Positions 38,392-46,952 of a stretch of DNA of 64,000 bases are shown here, in pieces (the first letter of the stretch is position 1; each line of letters begins with the position of its first letter). Location: contig JAGBEV010000002.1 in NCBI GenBank assembly GCA_017936785.1, positions 1 through 64,000 on the forward strand. The letters are read 5' to 3'. The notes under the pieces are model-generated. The model made no database searches, was not told the DNA's origin, and saw only the letters and a list, made by a program, of their open reading frames with translations. The position numbers and the translations under genes are program-made. This stretch comes from Lachnospiraceae bacterium. GTDB taxonomy: Bacteria > Bacillota > Clostridia > Lachnospirales > Lachnospiraceae.

Positions 38392-39615
38392 ATGAACAGT
38401 GAAATGTTGACGTTGGAAAGATTTGAAGAGGCTTCGGAAAAGGTTAAAGAGGCGACTTTGCCTACAGAGCTGGTCTACAGCGAATATTTAAGTGCCCAGA
38501 CCGGCAACAAAGTATATTTAAAACCGGAAAATATGCAGTTTACAGGTGCCTATAAGGTAAGGGGCGCTTATTATAAAATGAGTACCTTAAGTGAGGAGGA
38601 GCGTAAAAAAGGAATTATTACCGCTTCTGCAGGAAATCATGCCCAGGGCGTTGCATATGCGGCGAAATGTTATGGTGCAAAGGCAGTGATCGTTATGCCT
38701 ACTACAACCCCTTTAATTAAAGTCAACAGGACCAAAAGCTATGGAGCAGAAGTAGTGCTCCATGGCAATGTTTATGATGAAGCATGTGAGAAAGCATTAG
38801 AGCTTGCAAAAGAACATGGGTATACTTTTATTCATCCTTTTGATGATCCGGCTGTTGCTACCGGACAGGGCAGTATTGCCATGGAAATCGTAAAGGAGCT
38901 TCCTTTGGTAGATTATATTTTAGTACCTATCGGGGGCGGTGGACTTGCCACGGGCGTTTCTACATTGGCAAAATTGTTGAATCCCAAGATCAAAGTGATC
39001 GGTGTGGAACCGGCAGGAGCTAACTGCCTTCAGGAATCCTTAAAAGCAGGAAAAGTGGTAACATTGCCTTCTGTTAATACCATTGCGGACGGTACGGCAG
39101 TCAAAACCCCGGGAACCAACATTTTCCCATATCTTCAGGAAAATCTGGATGATATCATTACTGTGGAAGATGAAGAACTGGTTGTTGCTTTTCTGGATAT
39201 GGTGGAAAACCATAAAATGATCGTAGAAAATTCCGGATTGCTGACTGTTGCGGCACTGAAGCATCTGAATGTGAAAAATAAAAAGATCGTTTCCATCTTA
39301 AGCGGCGGAAATATGGATGTGATCACCATGTCCTCCGTTGTACAGCAGGGATTGATTTTCAGGGACAGAATCTTTACCGTTTCCGTACTGCTGCCTGACA
39401 AGCCGGGCGAGCTTTGCCGGGTATCAGGCATTATTGCTGAGGCAAGCGGTAACGTTATCAAGCTGGAGCACAACCAGTTTGTCTCTACCAACAGAAATGC
39501 GGCTGTGGAGCTGCGCATTACTTTGGAAGCATTCGGAACAGAGCATAAGGAAGAGATCATGAAGGCTCTGGAAAAGAATGGTTATAAACCGAAACTGGTA
39601 AGAACGAATATTTAA
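38392..39615 (+). CDS. ilvA: Threonine ammonia-lyase
   Basis: This 407-residue PLP enzyme converts threonine to 2-oxobutanoate. The PLP lysine lies in FTGAYKVRGAYYKM, and the phosphate-binding glycine loop is PIGGGGLATG. A single ACT regulatory domain occupies about residues 330-405 (VSVLLPDKPGELCRVSGII). The layout is that of the medium-length form, which may be catabolic or biosynthetic. No other isoleucine genes are nearby. Two hairpins follow. Confidence 0.93.
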   Translation: MNSEMLTLERFEEASEKVKEATLPTELVYSEYLSAQTGNKVYLKPENMQFTGAYKVRGAYYKMSTLSEEERKKGIITASAGNHAQGVAYAAKCYGAKAVIVMPTTTPLIKVNRTKSYGAEVVLHGNVYDEACEKALELAKEHGYTFIHPFDDPAVATGQGSIAMEIVKELPLVDYILVPIGGGGLATGVSTLAKLLNPKIKVIGVEPAGANCLQESLKAGKVVTLPSVNTIADGTAVKTPGTNIFPYLQENLDDIITVEDEELVVAFLDMVENHKMIVENSGLLTVAALKHLNVKNKKIVSILSGGNMDVITMSSVVQQGLIFRDRIFTVSVLLPDKPGELCRVSGIIAEASGNVIKLEHNQFVSTNRNAAVELRITLEAFGTEHKEEIMKALEKNGYKPKLVRTNI

Positions 39616-39628
39616 TGATTTTTAAACG

Positions 39629-39662
39629 GAGCTGTTGCTAATGGGTAACAGCTCTATTGTTT
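39629..39662 (+). terminator. Rho-independent terminator after ilvA
   Basis: GAGCTGTT (39629-39636) pairs with AACAGCTC (39647-39654), followed by TATTGTTTTTT. Confidence 0.8.
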
Positions 39663-39751
39663 TTTGGAAATTACTGTTTAGACTTTTCAGGCTGTACCTT
39701 ATGAAGATATGTGGGGCAGCAGAGGAATTTTATCAACAAAAATCTATTACA

Positions 39752-39787
39752 AAATCAAGCCATTTGGTTACATCCGGCTTGATTTTT
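39752..39787 (+). terminator. Second hairpin with T-tract
   Basis: AAATCAAGCC (39752-39761) pairs exactly with GGCTTGATTT (39776-39785), followed by further T residues. It may end a short transcript or insulate the next gene cluster. Confidence 0.65.
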
Positions 39788-39868
39788 GCATAATGGATGA
39801 CGAAATAGCAGTAACAAGGATAGGTTTTAAATATAAAATTCTTATGAAAAGTAGGGAAGGTAATTCAT

Positions 39869-40576
39869 ATGCTAATGGAGATCAATAATATATATAACAG
39901 TTATACGGCAGAAACTGATTGCAGTAAAAAAGATATATCCAATGAGGAAAGCGCCACAAAGGAAAATGTACAGTATAGCAGTGTAAAGGAGTATTATGCA
40001 GTATTATCTGAAAAATTTGCATTTTTTAATAAAACAACTTCCATACAAGGTGTTCCCACTACGGTTTCCGTTTCCCCTGCATTTAAAAAAAAATGCCTGA
40101 ATGATCCGGAAAAAATGAAATATCTGGAAAGCAATCTGAAGGCTATTCCGGACTGTGTAAAAAGCCTTGTAGATTATACAAAAACTATGCCTGGAAATCC
40201 GGTAACCACCTACACCAGCTATTCCATTGATGAAAACGGCAATATTTCCTGTATGAGTGGCTGTACTAATGATCCTGATGGAAAAATAGCAAGAGAGAAT
40301 GCGAAAAGAAAAATGCAGGAGAAAAAAGCAGCAGAAGAAAAGGCGGACAGAAGAAGAGCAGATAAGAAAGCGATGGAAGAAAAAACGGCTGAAAAAAGAG
40401 CAGAAAGAAAGGAAATAAAAAAACAGGCAGTTGAGAGGGCGGCGGAAAGTAAAAAAATAAGAGAATATAATATAAGAATTATGGGAAGTGATGTAAAAAC
40501 CATTACACAAAGTATTGCAATGAAATTGTTTGGAACATATACATCTTCCATATTAAGTTTTGATGTAAAAGCATAA
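39869..40576 (+). CDS. Unknown protein with Lys/Glu/Ala coiled coil (DUF6033-like?)
   Basis: This 235-residue protein has no signal peptide or membrane helix. The first 130 residues are a folded-looking domain with PAFKKKCLNDPEKMKYLESN and YSIDENGNISCMSGCTNDPD. This recalls a Lachnospiraceae family I associate, with low certainty, with DUF6033. Residues of about 135-200 form a highly charged helix (KKAAEEKADRRRADKKAMEE). It is the first of three co-directional genes (to 42654). Function is unknown. Confidence 0.65.
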   Translation: MLMEINNIYNSYTAETDCSKKDISNEESATKENVQYSSVKEYYAVLSEKFAFFNKTTSIQGVPTTVSVSPAFKKKCLNDPEKMKYLESNLKAIPDCVKSLVDYTKTMPGNPVTTYTSYSIDENGNISCMSGCTNDPDGKIARENAKRKMQEKKAAEEKADRRRADKKAMEEKTAEKRAERKEIKKQAVERAAESKKIREYNIRIMGSDVKTITQSIAMKLFGTYTSSILSFDVKA

Positions 40577-40640
40577 GAGGCAGAGAAGGCATTTCATAAA
40601 AAAGACAAAGCACTTTTGTATAAGGAAGGATCAGATAAAT

Positions 40641-41282
40641 ATGAATATCATGAATATGGAAAATAAAATAGAAGTATATGACAGATATACGCAAACATAT
40701 TTCTCACAGACAGCAGAAAATAATCGGAATGTCAAAGAAAACAGTGAGAAAGTTTCCGGCAATATGAAAGATTCAGTGGAAATTTCAGGGGAAGGACTTT
40801 ATGCCATGGAGGAATATAAAGCTGCACAGATGAGGGATTTTGTGCAGCAAATAAAAAGTTCAATGTCCAACCGGCTGACTGTGACTTTTGATCCTAAAGG
40901 CGAAATTGAAAATTCCATTTATTGGGAAGAATATGCCAGACAGCTTAATGAAATGATAGATACAATTAAGGACTATTATGCAAAGGAGCATGAGAAAAAC
41001 TTAAATTGTAAAGAATTAAGTCCGTATAATTATATAGTTGCAAAATATAAATTTCCCGATTCGCCTTATTACCGTTTTGATATGTCAATGGAGGAAAGAG
41101 AAATGGCATTTCGGCAGGAGAGAGCTTTGTTGTGGGGGAGTGGTCTGAATCTGAATGATCCCTATGCATTAGCTGCAACAGGAGGAGTCCGTGACATTGA
41201 CAAACTGGCAAGACAGGCAACAGAAGAAAGATTAAAACAACTGGCTCATGAGTTTGCCAAAGGAGGGGAAAATCATGAGTAG
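40641..41282 (+). CDS. Unknown soluble protein in three-gene cluster
   Basis: This 213-residue protein is not recognised. It has no signal peptide or membrane segment. The start region is polar, and a central part (IYWEEYARQLNEMIDTIKDY) is helical. The N-terminal MENKIEVYDRYTQTYFSQTA and the motif DSVEISGEGLYAMEEYK resemble the starts of other Lachnospiraceae cluster proteins in style. ATG 40641 follows GGAAGGA. Its stop overlaps the start of the next gene by 8 bases, so the two are translationally coupled. Confidence 0.65.
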   Translation: MNIMNMENKIEVYDRYTQTYFSQTAENNRNVKENSEKVSGNMKDSVEISGEGLYAMEEYKAAQMRDFVQQIKSSMSNRLTVTFDPKGEIENSIYWEEYARQLNEMIDTIKDYYAKEHEKNLNCKELSPYNYIVAKYKFPDSPYYRFDMSMEEREMAFRQERALLWGSGLNLNDPYALAATGGVRDIDKLARQATEERLKQLAHEFAKGGENHE

Positions 41283-42654
41283 ACTGGTACGCACAAATTA
41301 TAATACCTATATCTGTACCATTCCTTATGAAAAGCCGCAAACGAAAATGAAAGATTTACGTGCGACAGTAGTTCTGACAGAAAAAAATGATACGGATAAT
41401 AATGTTTACCGCAATGCAGCAGTAAAAGCAGCGGAAATTGCAGATATAGACCGTTATAGCCAGGGAACATTTGATCTGGGGCTTCTTGTGGCAGGGAGAA
41501 ATGCGGAAAGCTATTTTACGGGAACTATGAGCAGCGCTTGCGACATAGACTATTTTCATGTGGATACCTCATCACAGATTTTAAGTAGAAGACCCGTTAT
41601 TGTGAATATGGAGATGCCAAAAGGAGCAGATTATGACTTAACAGTCTATGATGATCAGGGAAATCAGGTAGGAATGGCAGTGAACAATGAAGATGGCACA
41701 AAAACGCTTGTGATACCATGTAATTGGTCCAACTGCCGTAATTTTGTCATAAAAATAAGTCAGCATGATCCGGATAAAAATGTAGAAGGTGCATATAAGC
41801 TCACTTTTACACAAGGAGATATGCCCCGTGAGACAAGTGAGTGGATGGAACGAATGAAAACAGCCAACATGGTGGAAATTGCTCCAAAGGAACGAGGTGT
41901 ACTTGGAAAAGCGGTAAAAGAAAAAAATGATGCAAAGAATGCAGAAGGAATCAGTGCGCTTCATCAGGCACAATATGATGCATTGCCTGAAGCATTAAAG
42001 TATACCGGAACTCTGAGTGCGTCAGAACTGCTGGAAAAAGAAAAAAGTGGTGGGATACTATCGGAAGCGGAAAGGGCTTATATAGCTATTTATGGAAAAC
42101 AGGATGAAATATATCAAACAGAAAGCATGGCGGGGAAATGCAGACTGGAACAGGAATTTGCTGAATTTTTAGACTCTATGGAGTTTTTGGATAAATCCTT
42201 TGAATTTTATCTTACAACTTCAGGAGATATTGAAATCAGAGGATTGGAGGGGGAATGGCGCAAGCAGGTGGAGGATTATGTCACAGCCCGTTGGAACGAT
42301 TTTAAAAATGTATATCTGTCAACTTCAGATGAAACAGCAGCAATGACAAATGAGGAGTATCGGATTGCCGGCTATGTGGAAGAATGTAACCGTTTTTTAA
42401 AAAATGTGTCCGGTGGAAGCGTTTCCGTTCATGAGCTGGAAATTCAACGAAAACAATTAGGACAGCATATGTACAGCGAGGAAATTGCAGGGCTTCCTTC
42501 AGGGGTGGCATCATTTGTAAATAATGCAGACAGTACAACCCCATTTTATGATTATAAACAAATGCTGTATAGCATATTGGAATATGGGAAGATTCATGGG
42601 GAAATACCACAATATCACATGAAATTTAGCTGGAACAGACAAAAGCTCCAATGA
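41275..42654 (+). CDS. Unknown protein with PPC-like beta-sandwich
   Basis: This 459-residue protein starts at ATG 41275, eight bases after AAAGGAGG. Residues of about 70-190 resemble a bacterial pre-peptidase C-terminal (PPC) beta-sandwich, with CDIDYFHVDT and ADYDLTVYDDQGNQVGMAVN. Such domains are usually found in exported proteins, yet no signal peptide is visible. The C-terminal 260 residues are helical and unrecognised. It ends the three-gene cluster, directly before eno. A secreted role by a non-classical route is possible but unproven. Confidence 0.65.
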   Translation: MSRLVRTNYNTYICTIPYEKPQTKMKDLRATVVLTEKNDTDNNVYRNAAVKAAEIADIDRYSQGTFDLGLLVAGRNAESYFTGTMSSACDIDYFHVDTSSQILSRRPVIVNMEMPKGADYDLTVYDDQGNQVGMAVNNEDGTKTLVIPCNWSNCRNFVIKISQHDPDKNVEGAYKLTFTQGDMPRETSEWMERMKTANMVEIAPKERGVLGKAVKEKNDAKNAEGISALHQAQYDALPEALKYTGTLSASELLEKEKSGGILSEAERAYIAIYGKQDEIYQTESMAGKCRLEQEFAEFLDSMEFLDKSFEFYLTTSGDIEIRGLEGEWRKQVEDYVTARWNDFKNVYLSTSDETAAMTNEEYRIAGYVEECNRFLKNVSGGSVSVHELEIQRKQLGQHMYSEEIAGLPSGVASFVNNADSTTPFYDYKQMLYSILEYGKIHGEIPQYHMKFSWNRQKLQ

Positions 42655-42710
42655 AAGAATAAAGTGAAATGAAAATGGACACCCTTTGTAAAAAAGGAGG
42701 TCCATTTTTT

Positions 42711-44114
42711 ATGAAATCATTGATGAGAATTACAGGAGTGCGTGGAAGGGAAATCTTAGATTCAAGAGGAAATCCTACAGTAGAAGCGGAAGTTACCGTA
42801 ACGGATACCATGACGGGACATTTTTATAGAGGAAGGGCTGCTGTGCCCAGCGGGGCAAGTACGGGACAGTTTGAAGCGGTTGAACTCAGGGACGGAGAAA
42901 CCAGATATATGGGTCTGGGAGTGAGAAATGCAGTCAATAATATTGAAACCAAAATTGCTGATGCGATCATGAATATGAATGCTCTAAACCAGATTGAAGT
43001 GGATCGAATACTGCAGAGAACGGATGGAACGGACAATAAGGGAAATCTGGGTGCAAATGCCATGCTTGCCGTATCCATGGCAGTGGCAAGAGCAGGTGCA
43101 GAAGCTTTGCATATCCCTTTATATCAGTATCTGGGAGGTGTGCATACCAGTTTGCTTCCCTGTCCTATGATGAACATTTTAAACGGCGGAAAACATGCAG
43201 ATAATACGGTGGATTTTCAGGAATTTATGATCATGCCCGTTAAAGCAGAGGATTTTGGCGATTGTCTGAGAATCTGTGCCGAGGTCTATCATAATCTGAA
43301 ACAGCTTTGTAAGCAGAAAGGTTTATCTACCGGCGTAGGCGATGAGGGTGGTTTTGCTCCGGATCTGCCGGATGCAGAAGCTGTATTGTCACTGATCGTA
43401 GATGCCATTACAGCAGCAGGTTACACTCCGGGAGAAGATATAAAAATTGCTATGGATGTGGCGTCCAGTGAATTGTATGATGAAACCGACGGCATGTACC
43501 ATTTTCCGGGAGAAACGGAAAGCCGCAGGCGCAAAAATATTGAAGGAACTGCAGATGCCATTCCAAACGGAGCCTATGAAGCAGGAACCACACAGGAATG
43601 TCTGGCGGATACCCAGGAAGTCATCAGGGATGCCAATGAGATGATTTCCTATTATGAAGAATTGATCGGTAAATATCCTATTATCTCCATTGAAGACGGA
43701 TTGGCAGAAGACGATTGGGAAGGCTGGAAGGAGATGACCAGACGTATCGGAGATAAAATACAGCTTGTGGGGGATGATCTTTTTGTTACCAATACCAAGC
43801 GTCTGGATGCGGGCATCAAATTAGGTGTTGCCAATGCTATTCTGGTCAAGGTAAATCAGATCGGAACGGTCAGCGAAGCAATGGAAGCCATTGAAATGGC
43901 GCATAAAAACGGATACAAAGCGGTGATCAGCCACAGGAGCGGAGAAACGGAAGATGCCTTTATTGCAGATCTGGCAGTTGCCACCAATGCAGGGCAGATC
44001 AAAACAGGAGCACCCTGCCGTACAGACCGTGTGGCAAAATATAACCAGCTTTTACGTATAGAAGAGGAATTGGGAAATGTGGCAGAATACCGCAATCCTT
44101 TCCAGAAAAGATAG
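42711..44114 (+). CDS. eno: Enolase with internal insertion
   Basis: This 467-residue enzyme interconverts 2-phosphoglycerate and phosphoenolpyruvate. Diagnostic parts are [72 protein letters not shown] (catalytic Lys) and SHRSGETED. It is about 35 residues longer than the usual 430. The extra stretch follows [15 protein letters not shown] and contains [13 protein letters not shown] and [14 protein letters not shown] 42711 is ten bases after AAGGAGG; an in-frame ATG at 42723 is an alternative. Confidence 0.95.
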   Translation: MKSLMRITGVRGREILDSRGNPTVEAEVTVTDTMTGHFYRGRAAVPSGASTGQFEAVELRDGETRYMGLGVRNAVNNIETKIADAIMNMNALNQIEVDRILQRTDGTDNKGNLGANAMLAVSMAVARAGAEALHIPLYQYLGGVHTSLLPCPMMNILNGGKHADNTVDFQEFMIMPVKAEDFGDCLRICAEVYHNLKQLCKQKGLSTGVGDEGGFAPDLPDAEAVLSLIVDAITAAGYTPGEDIKIAMDVASSELYDETDGMYHFPGETESRRRKNIEGTADAIPNGAYEAGTTQECLADTQEVIRDANEMISYYEELIGKYPIISIEDGLAEDDWEGWKEMTRRIGDKIQLVGDDLFVTNTKRLDAGIKLGVANAILVKVNQIGTVSEAMEAIEMAHKNGYKAVISHRSGETEDAFIADLAVATNAGQIKTGAPCRTDRVAKYNQLLRIEEELGNVAEYRNPFQKR

Positions 44115-44148
44115 GCTGGAAATCATTTTCTGATAAAGAAAATAGAAT

Positions 44149-44194
44149 CAGGGGCTGACGGCTTTAGCAATATTACTAAAGTTATCAGCCCCTG
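44149..44194. terminator. Strong hairpin after eno, no clear T-tract
   Basis: CAGGGGCTGA (44149-44158) pairs exactly with TCAGCCCCTG (44185-44194), and inside it CTTTAG pairs with CTAAAG. The sequence after it (TGAAATTTCCC) is not a normal T-tract, so it could be an RNA-stabilising 3' end as well as a terminator. Confidence 0.6.
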
Positions 44195-44271
44195 TGAAAT
44201 TTCCCATAGCATTTTCCAAAGGGTCTTGCTATAATGGTCGGGTATGATATGTTATACAGGGGAGAAAAAGT

Positions 44272-45615
44272 ATGTTATCAAAGAAAGATTTTTACAAAAT
44301 GGTCATTTCCATGGTGATTCCCATTGCCCTGCAGAATCTGATCAATGTAGGAGTACAGGCAGCGGATGTTTTAATGCTTGGTAAGGTTTCAGAGACAGTA
44401 TTATCTGCCTCTTCTCTGGGTGGGCAGATTTCCTATATTATGACATTGATCTTCTTTGGGACCACTTCCGGGGCTACCGTATTGACTGCCCAGTATTGGG
44501 GCAAGCAGGATATGGATTCCATAGAGAAAATTTTGGGAATTGCGCTGAAAATCGCAATGATCGTAGGCTGTGCGTTTATGGCAGCGGCTATTTTGATTCC
44601 CCGCCCCTTAATGCAGATCTATACATCAGAGCCGGATGTTATGGCAGAAGGCATTAAATATTTGCGGATCGTATGCTTTTCCTATGTTTTGATGGCAGTC
44701 AGCATGGTATATCTGAATGTGCTAAAAAGTATGGAAAGAGTCATTGTGGCTACTGTATGCTATGGGGCATCCTTTGTTGCCAATGTTGTGATCAACTGGC
44801 TGTTGATCTTCGGTATCGGACCCTTTCCCAAAATGGGAATCATGGGAGCAGCGGTTGGTACTGTGTGTGCCAGGGCAGTGGAAGTATTGATCGTCTGCAT
44901 TTATGCAGGAAAGAAAACAGTTCCTGTTCATTTCAGGTGGAACTATTTTGTCCGTATGGATAAGGTGCTGTTTAAGGATTTTCTTGTTTTTTCTCTGCCG
45001 GTTGTATTAAATGAGCTGATGTGGGGACTGGGAACCTCCATGAATACTGCCATTATGGGGCATTTGGGAAAAGCAGTAGTTGCAGCTAACTCTGTGGCAC
45101 AGGTGGTCAGACAGCTGGTAACGGTAGTGGGATTCGGCATCGCTTCCGTAGCGGCAATCCTTATTGGCAAGACCATTGGACAGGGAGAAATGAAAGCGGC
45201 AAAGGTTTATGCAGGGTATCTGGTAAGGCTGGCAATGTCAGTCAGCGTTGTAGCTGCAGCAATTGTTCTTTTGCTTAGACCAATACTGGTAAGCCAGTTG
45301 GAATTAACACCTCAGGCACAGGAATATTTGTCCATGATGATGTTTGTTATGAGTTATTTTGTAATCTGTCAGACTTATAATACGACTATGATCGTGGGAA
45401 TTTTCAGAGGCGGGGGAGATACAAAATTCGGACTGGTCATGGATGTGGTAACTATGTGGTGCTGCTCCATTATCATTGGCGCATTGGCGGCATTTGTATG
45501 GAAGCTGCCGGTAACTGTTGTCTATATGATCCTGCTGGGAGATGAAGTGATCAAAATTCCTCTTTCCACATGGCGTTATAAAAAGCAGAAATGGTTGAGA
45601 GATGTAACAAGATAA
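44272..45615 (+). CDS. MATE-family efflux transporter
   Basis: This 447-residue protein has twelve membrane helices in two homologous halves. MATE proteins export cationic drugs or metabolites using Na+ or H+ gradients. Family features are the N-terminal IPIALQNLINVGVQAADVLM and the second-half equivalent LPVVLNELMWGLGTSMNTAI. GGGGAGAAAAAG precedes ATG 44272. Substrate is unknown. Confidence 0.92.
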   Translation: MLSKKDFYKMVISMVIPIALQNLINVGVQAADVLMLGKVSETVLSASSLGGQISYIMTLIFFGTTSGATVLTAQYWGKQDMDSIEKILGIALKIAMIVGCAFMAAAILIPRPLMQIYTSEPDVMAEGIKYLRIVCFSYVLMAVSMVYLNVLKSMERVIVATVCYGASFVANVVINWLLIFGIGPFPKMGIMGAAVGTVCARAVEVLIVCIYAGKKTVPVHFRWNYFVRMDKVLFKDFLVFSLPVVLNELMWGLGTSMNTAIMGHLGKAVVAANSVAQVVRQLVTVVGFGIASVAAILIGKTIGQGEMKAAKVYAGYLVRLAMSVSVVAAAIVLLLRPILVSQLELTPQAQEYLSMMMFVMSYFVICQTYNTTMIVGIFRGGGDTKFGLVMDVVTMWCCSIIIGALAAFVWKLPVTVVYMILLGDEVIKIPLSTWRYKKQKWLRDVTR

Positions 45616-45622
45616 AATTTAT

Positions 45623-45637
45623 TGAGAAATGTTCTCA
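45623..45637. promoter_or_regulatory. Fur-like box 1
   Basis: TGAGAAATGTTCTCA is nearly identical in pattern to the Fur 7-1-7 form TGAGAATNATTCTCA (two differences) and is an exact inverted repeat outside its three-base centre. It lies upstream of the -35 box. Confidence 0.65.
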
Positions 45638-45646
45638 ATTTTATTG

Positions 45647-45675
45647 TTGACAAATGAAAACGGTTATCATATACT
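45647..45675 (+). promoter_or_regulatory. Iron-type promoter for the Cys-rich membrane protein
   Basis: TTGACA (45647-45652) and TATACT (45670-45675) have a 17-base spacer. The spacer contains Fur-like box 2, so bound repressor would block RNA polymerase directly. Confidence 0.8.
45655..45669. promoter_or_regulatory. Fur-like box 2 in promoter spacer
   Basis: TGAAAACGGTTATCA resembles the Fur consensus TGATAATNATTATCA with three differences, and lies exactly between the -35 and -10 boxes. Confidence 0.6.
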
Positions 45676-45687
45676 TACAGTAACAAA

Positions 45688-45702
45688 TGAAAACAATTCT
45701 CA
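45688..45702. promoter_or_regulatory. Fur-like box 3 downstream of -10
   Basis: TGAAAACAATTCTCA resembles the same consensus with three differences. Starts of the three boxes are 32 and 33 bases apart, about three helical turns, so all face the same side of the DNA. Confidence 0.6.
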
Positions 45703-45755
45703 TTTCCAAATAGAAAATTGGAGATTGTTACATAAAATGATAGGAGCGGATAAAT

Positions 45756-45896
45756 ATGGGTACGATTATCGTCGGTGCTATATTAGTCGTGATTGTCGGA
45801 GGGGTCATTTTCAGTATGATACGCGACAAAAAATCAGGTAAGTCATTACAATGCGGCTGTGATTGCAAAAACTGCAGCCATCATTGTGGACAATAA
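45756..45896 (+). CDS. FeoB-associated-type Cys-rich membrane protein
   Basis: This 46-residue protein begins MGTIIVGAILVVIVGGVIFS, a single membrane helix, followed by a basic stretch and the Cys/His cluster CGCDCKNCSHHC. That layout is the FeoB-associated Cys-rich membrane protein family, normally encoded after feoB. TAGGAGCGG precedes ATG 45756. Here it is alone: no feoA or feoB is in the window, and a terminator follows. The Fur-like boxes upstream support an iron-related role. Confidence 0.85.
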   Translation: MGTIIVGAILVVIVGGVIFSMIRDKKSGKSLQCGCDCKNCSHHCGQ

Positions 45897-45919
45897 ATTG
45901 AATGCCATAATCCATGAAG

Positions 45920-45957
45920 AACTGCCTCAGGGAAATTTCCCCGGGGCAGTTTTTTTG
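45920..45957 (+). terminator. Rho-independent terminator
   Basis: AACTGCC (45920-45926) pairs with GGCAGTT (45945-45951), with an inner GGGAAATTTCCC helix, and runs into TTTTTT. It ends the Cys-rich gene transcript. Confidence 0.88.
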
Positions 45958-46008
45958 TACGGTTTATGAGGTGGGGAAGAAATACAGAAGAACAAAAATT
46001 CTCCATGA

Positions 46009-46037
46009 TTGACATTTTTCTCCCCAGGGTTTATGCT
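46009..46037 (+). promoter_or_regulatory. Promoter for the EamA permease
   Basis: TTGACA (46009-46014) and TATGCT (46032-46037) are separated by 17 bases, 31 bases before the start codon. Confidence 0.7.
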
Positions 46038-46067
46038 TTCACCAAAAAAGAAGAATAGAGGAGCATT

Positions 46068-46946
46068 ATGAAAAAAGAGTATGGACTGGCTATGGTGGCG
46101 GTAATATTATGGTCTACATTATCGCCGGTAACAAAAATCGTACTAAATACTCTTCCCAATATGGAAGTATTGTGTGTAGCAAGCTTTGTGGCGTTTCTTT
46201 TCCTTTTGGCACTGAATCTTATAAAGAGAAAATTTAAGGGAATCAGAGACTGGAAAGCAAAGGATTATCTTACGGTGTGCGGGCTGGGATTTTTGGGATT
46301 GTTCCTGTATTCCGCTTTATATTATTACGGAATTTCCGTTATGTCGGCGCAGGATGCGTGTATCATCAATTATCTGTGGCCGCTGATGATCGTCCTTTTC
46401 TCCATTTTTGTATTGAAGGAAAAAATGAATTTCCGAAAAGCCATTGCCGTTCTTCTATCCTTTGTAGGTGTGGTATTGGTTGCTACCAAGGGTAATTTTA
46501 CGGAAATGGATATGACAAACCTGAAAGGTATTATCAGTTGTATGGGAGCGGCGGTTTGTTATGGGATTTTTTCTGTCTACAACAAGAAGAAGGCTTATGA
46601 TCAGAATATCAGCATGATGTTTTTCTTTGGAGTCAGTGCTCTTTTTGCAGGAGTCTGCTCTCTTTTAACGGAAGAAAGGGCTCCGATTGCTTCTGGACAG
46701 TTTTTGGGAATCCTGTGGATCGGGGTTTTTGTCAATGCTATCGGTTATTTGTCCTGGTGCATGGCGTTGAACAGGGGAGAGACGGCACAGATATCCAACC
46801 TTGCTTATATTACGCCTTTCATGGCAATGGTACTGTCTCATTTCATGCTGGGAGAAGAATTGAGCATTTGGTCCTTTTCCGGTTTAGTGCTGATCATTGG
46901 AGGAATTTTGATTCAGGTTCATGTAAAAACAGGACAGAAGGTGTGA
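46068..46946 (+). CDS. EamA/DMT-family permease
   Basis: This 292-residue protein has ten membrane helices forming two EamA repeats (first half ending near GVVLVATKG, second near GLVLIIGGILIQV). The drug/metabolite transporter superfamily exports amino acids, metabolites or drugs; the substrate here cannot be predicted. AGAGGAGC precedes ATG 46068. The FliB-like gene starts 7 bases after its stop, which suggests co-transcription. Confidence 0.9.
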   Translation: MKKEYGLAMVAVILWSTLSPVTKIVLNTLPNMEVLCVASFVAFLFLLALNLIKRKFKGIRDWKAKDYLTVCGLGFLGLFLYSALYYYGISVMSAQDACIINYLWPLMIVLFSIFVLKEKMNFRKAIAVLLSFVGVVLVATKGNFTEMDMTNLKGIISCMGAAVCYGIFSVYNKKKAYDQNISMMFFFGVSALFAGVCSLLTEERAPIASGQFLGILWIGVFVNAIGYLSWCMALNRGETAQISNLAYITPFMAMVLSHFMLGEELSIWSFSGLVLIIGGILIQVHVKTGQKV

Positions 46947-46952
46947 GTATTT

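Noticed and set aside
45629-45841. A 70-codon forward frame over the Fur-box promoter
   Set aside because: It begins upstream of the promoter, covers all regulatory sites and is out of frame with the clear 46-residue Cys-rich gene.
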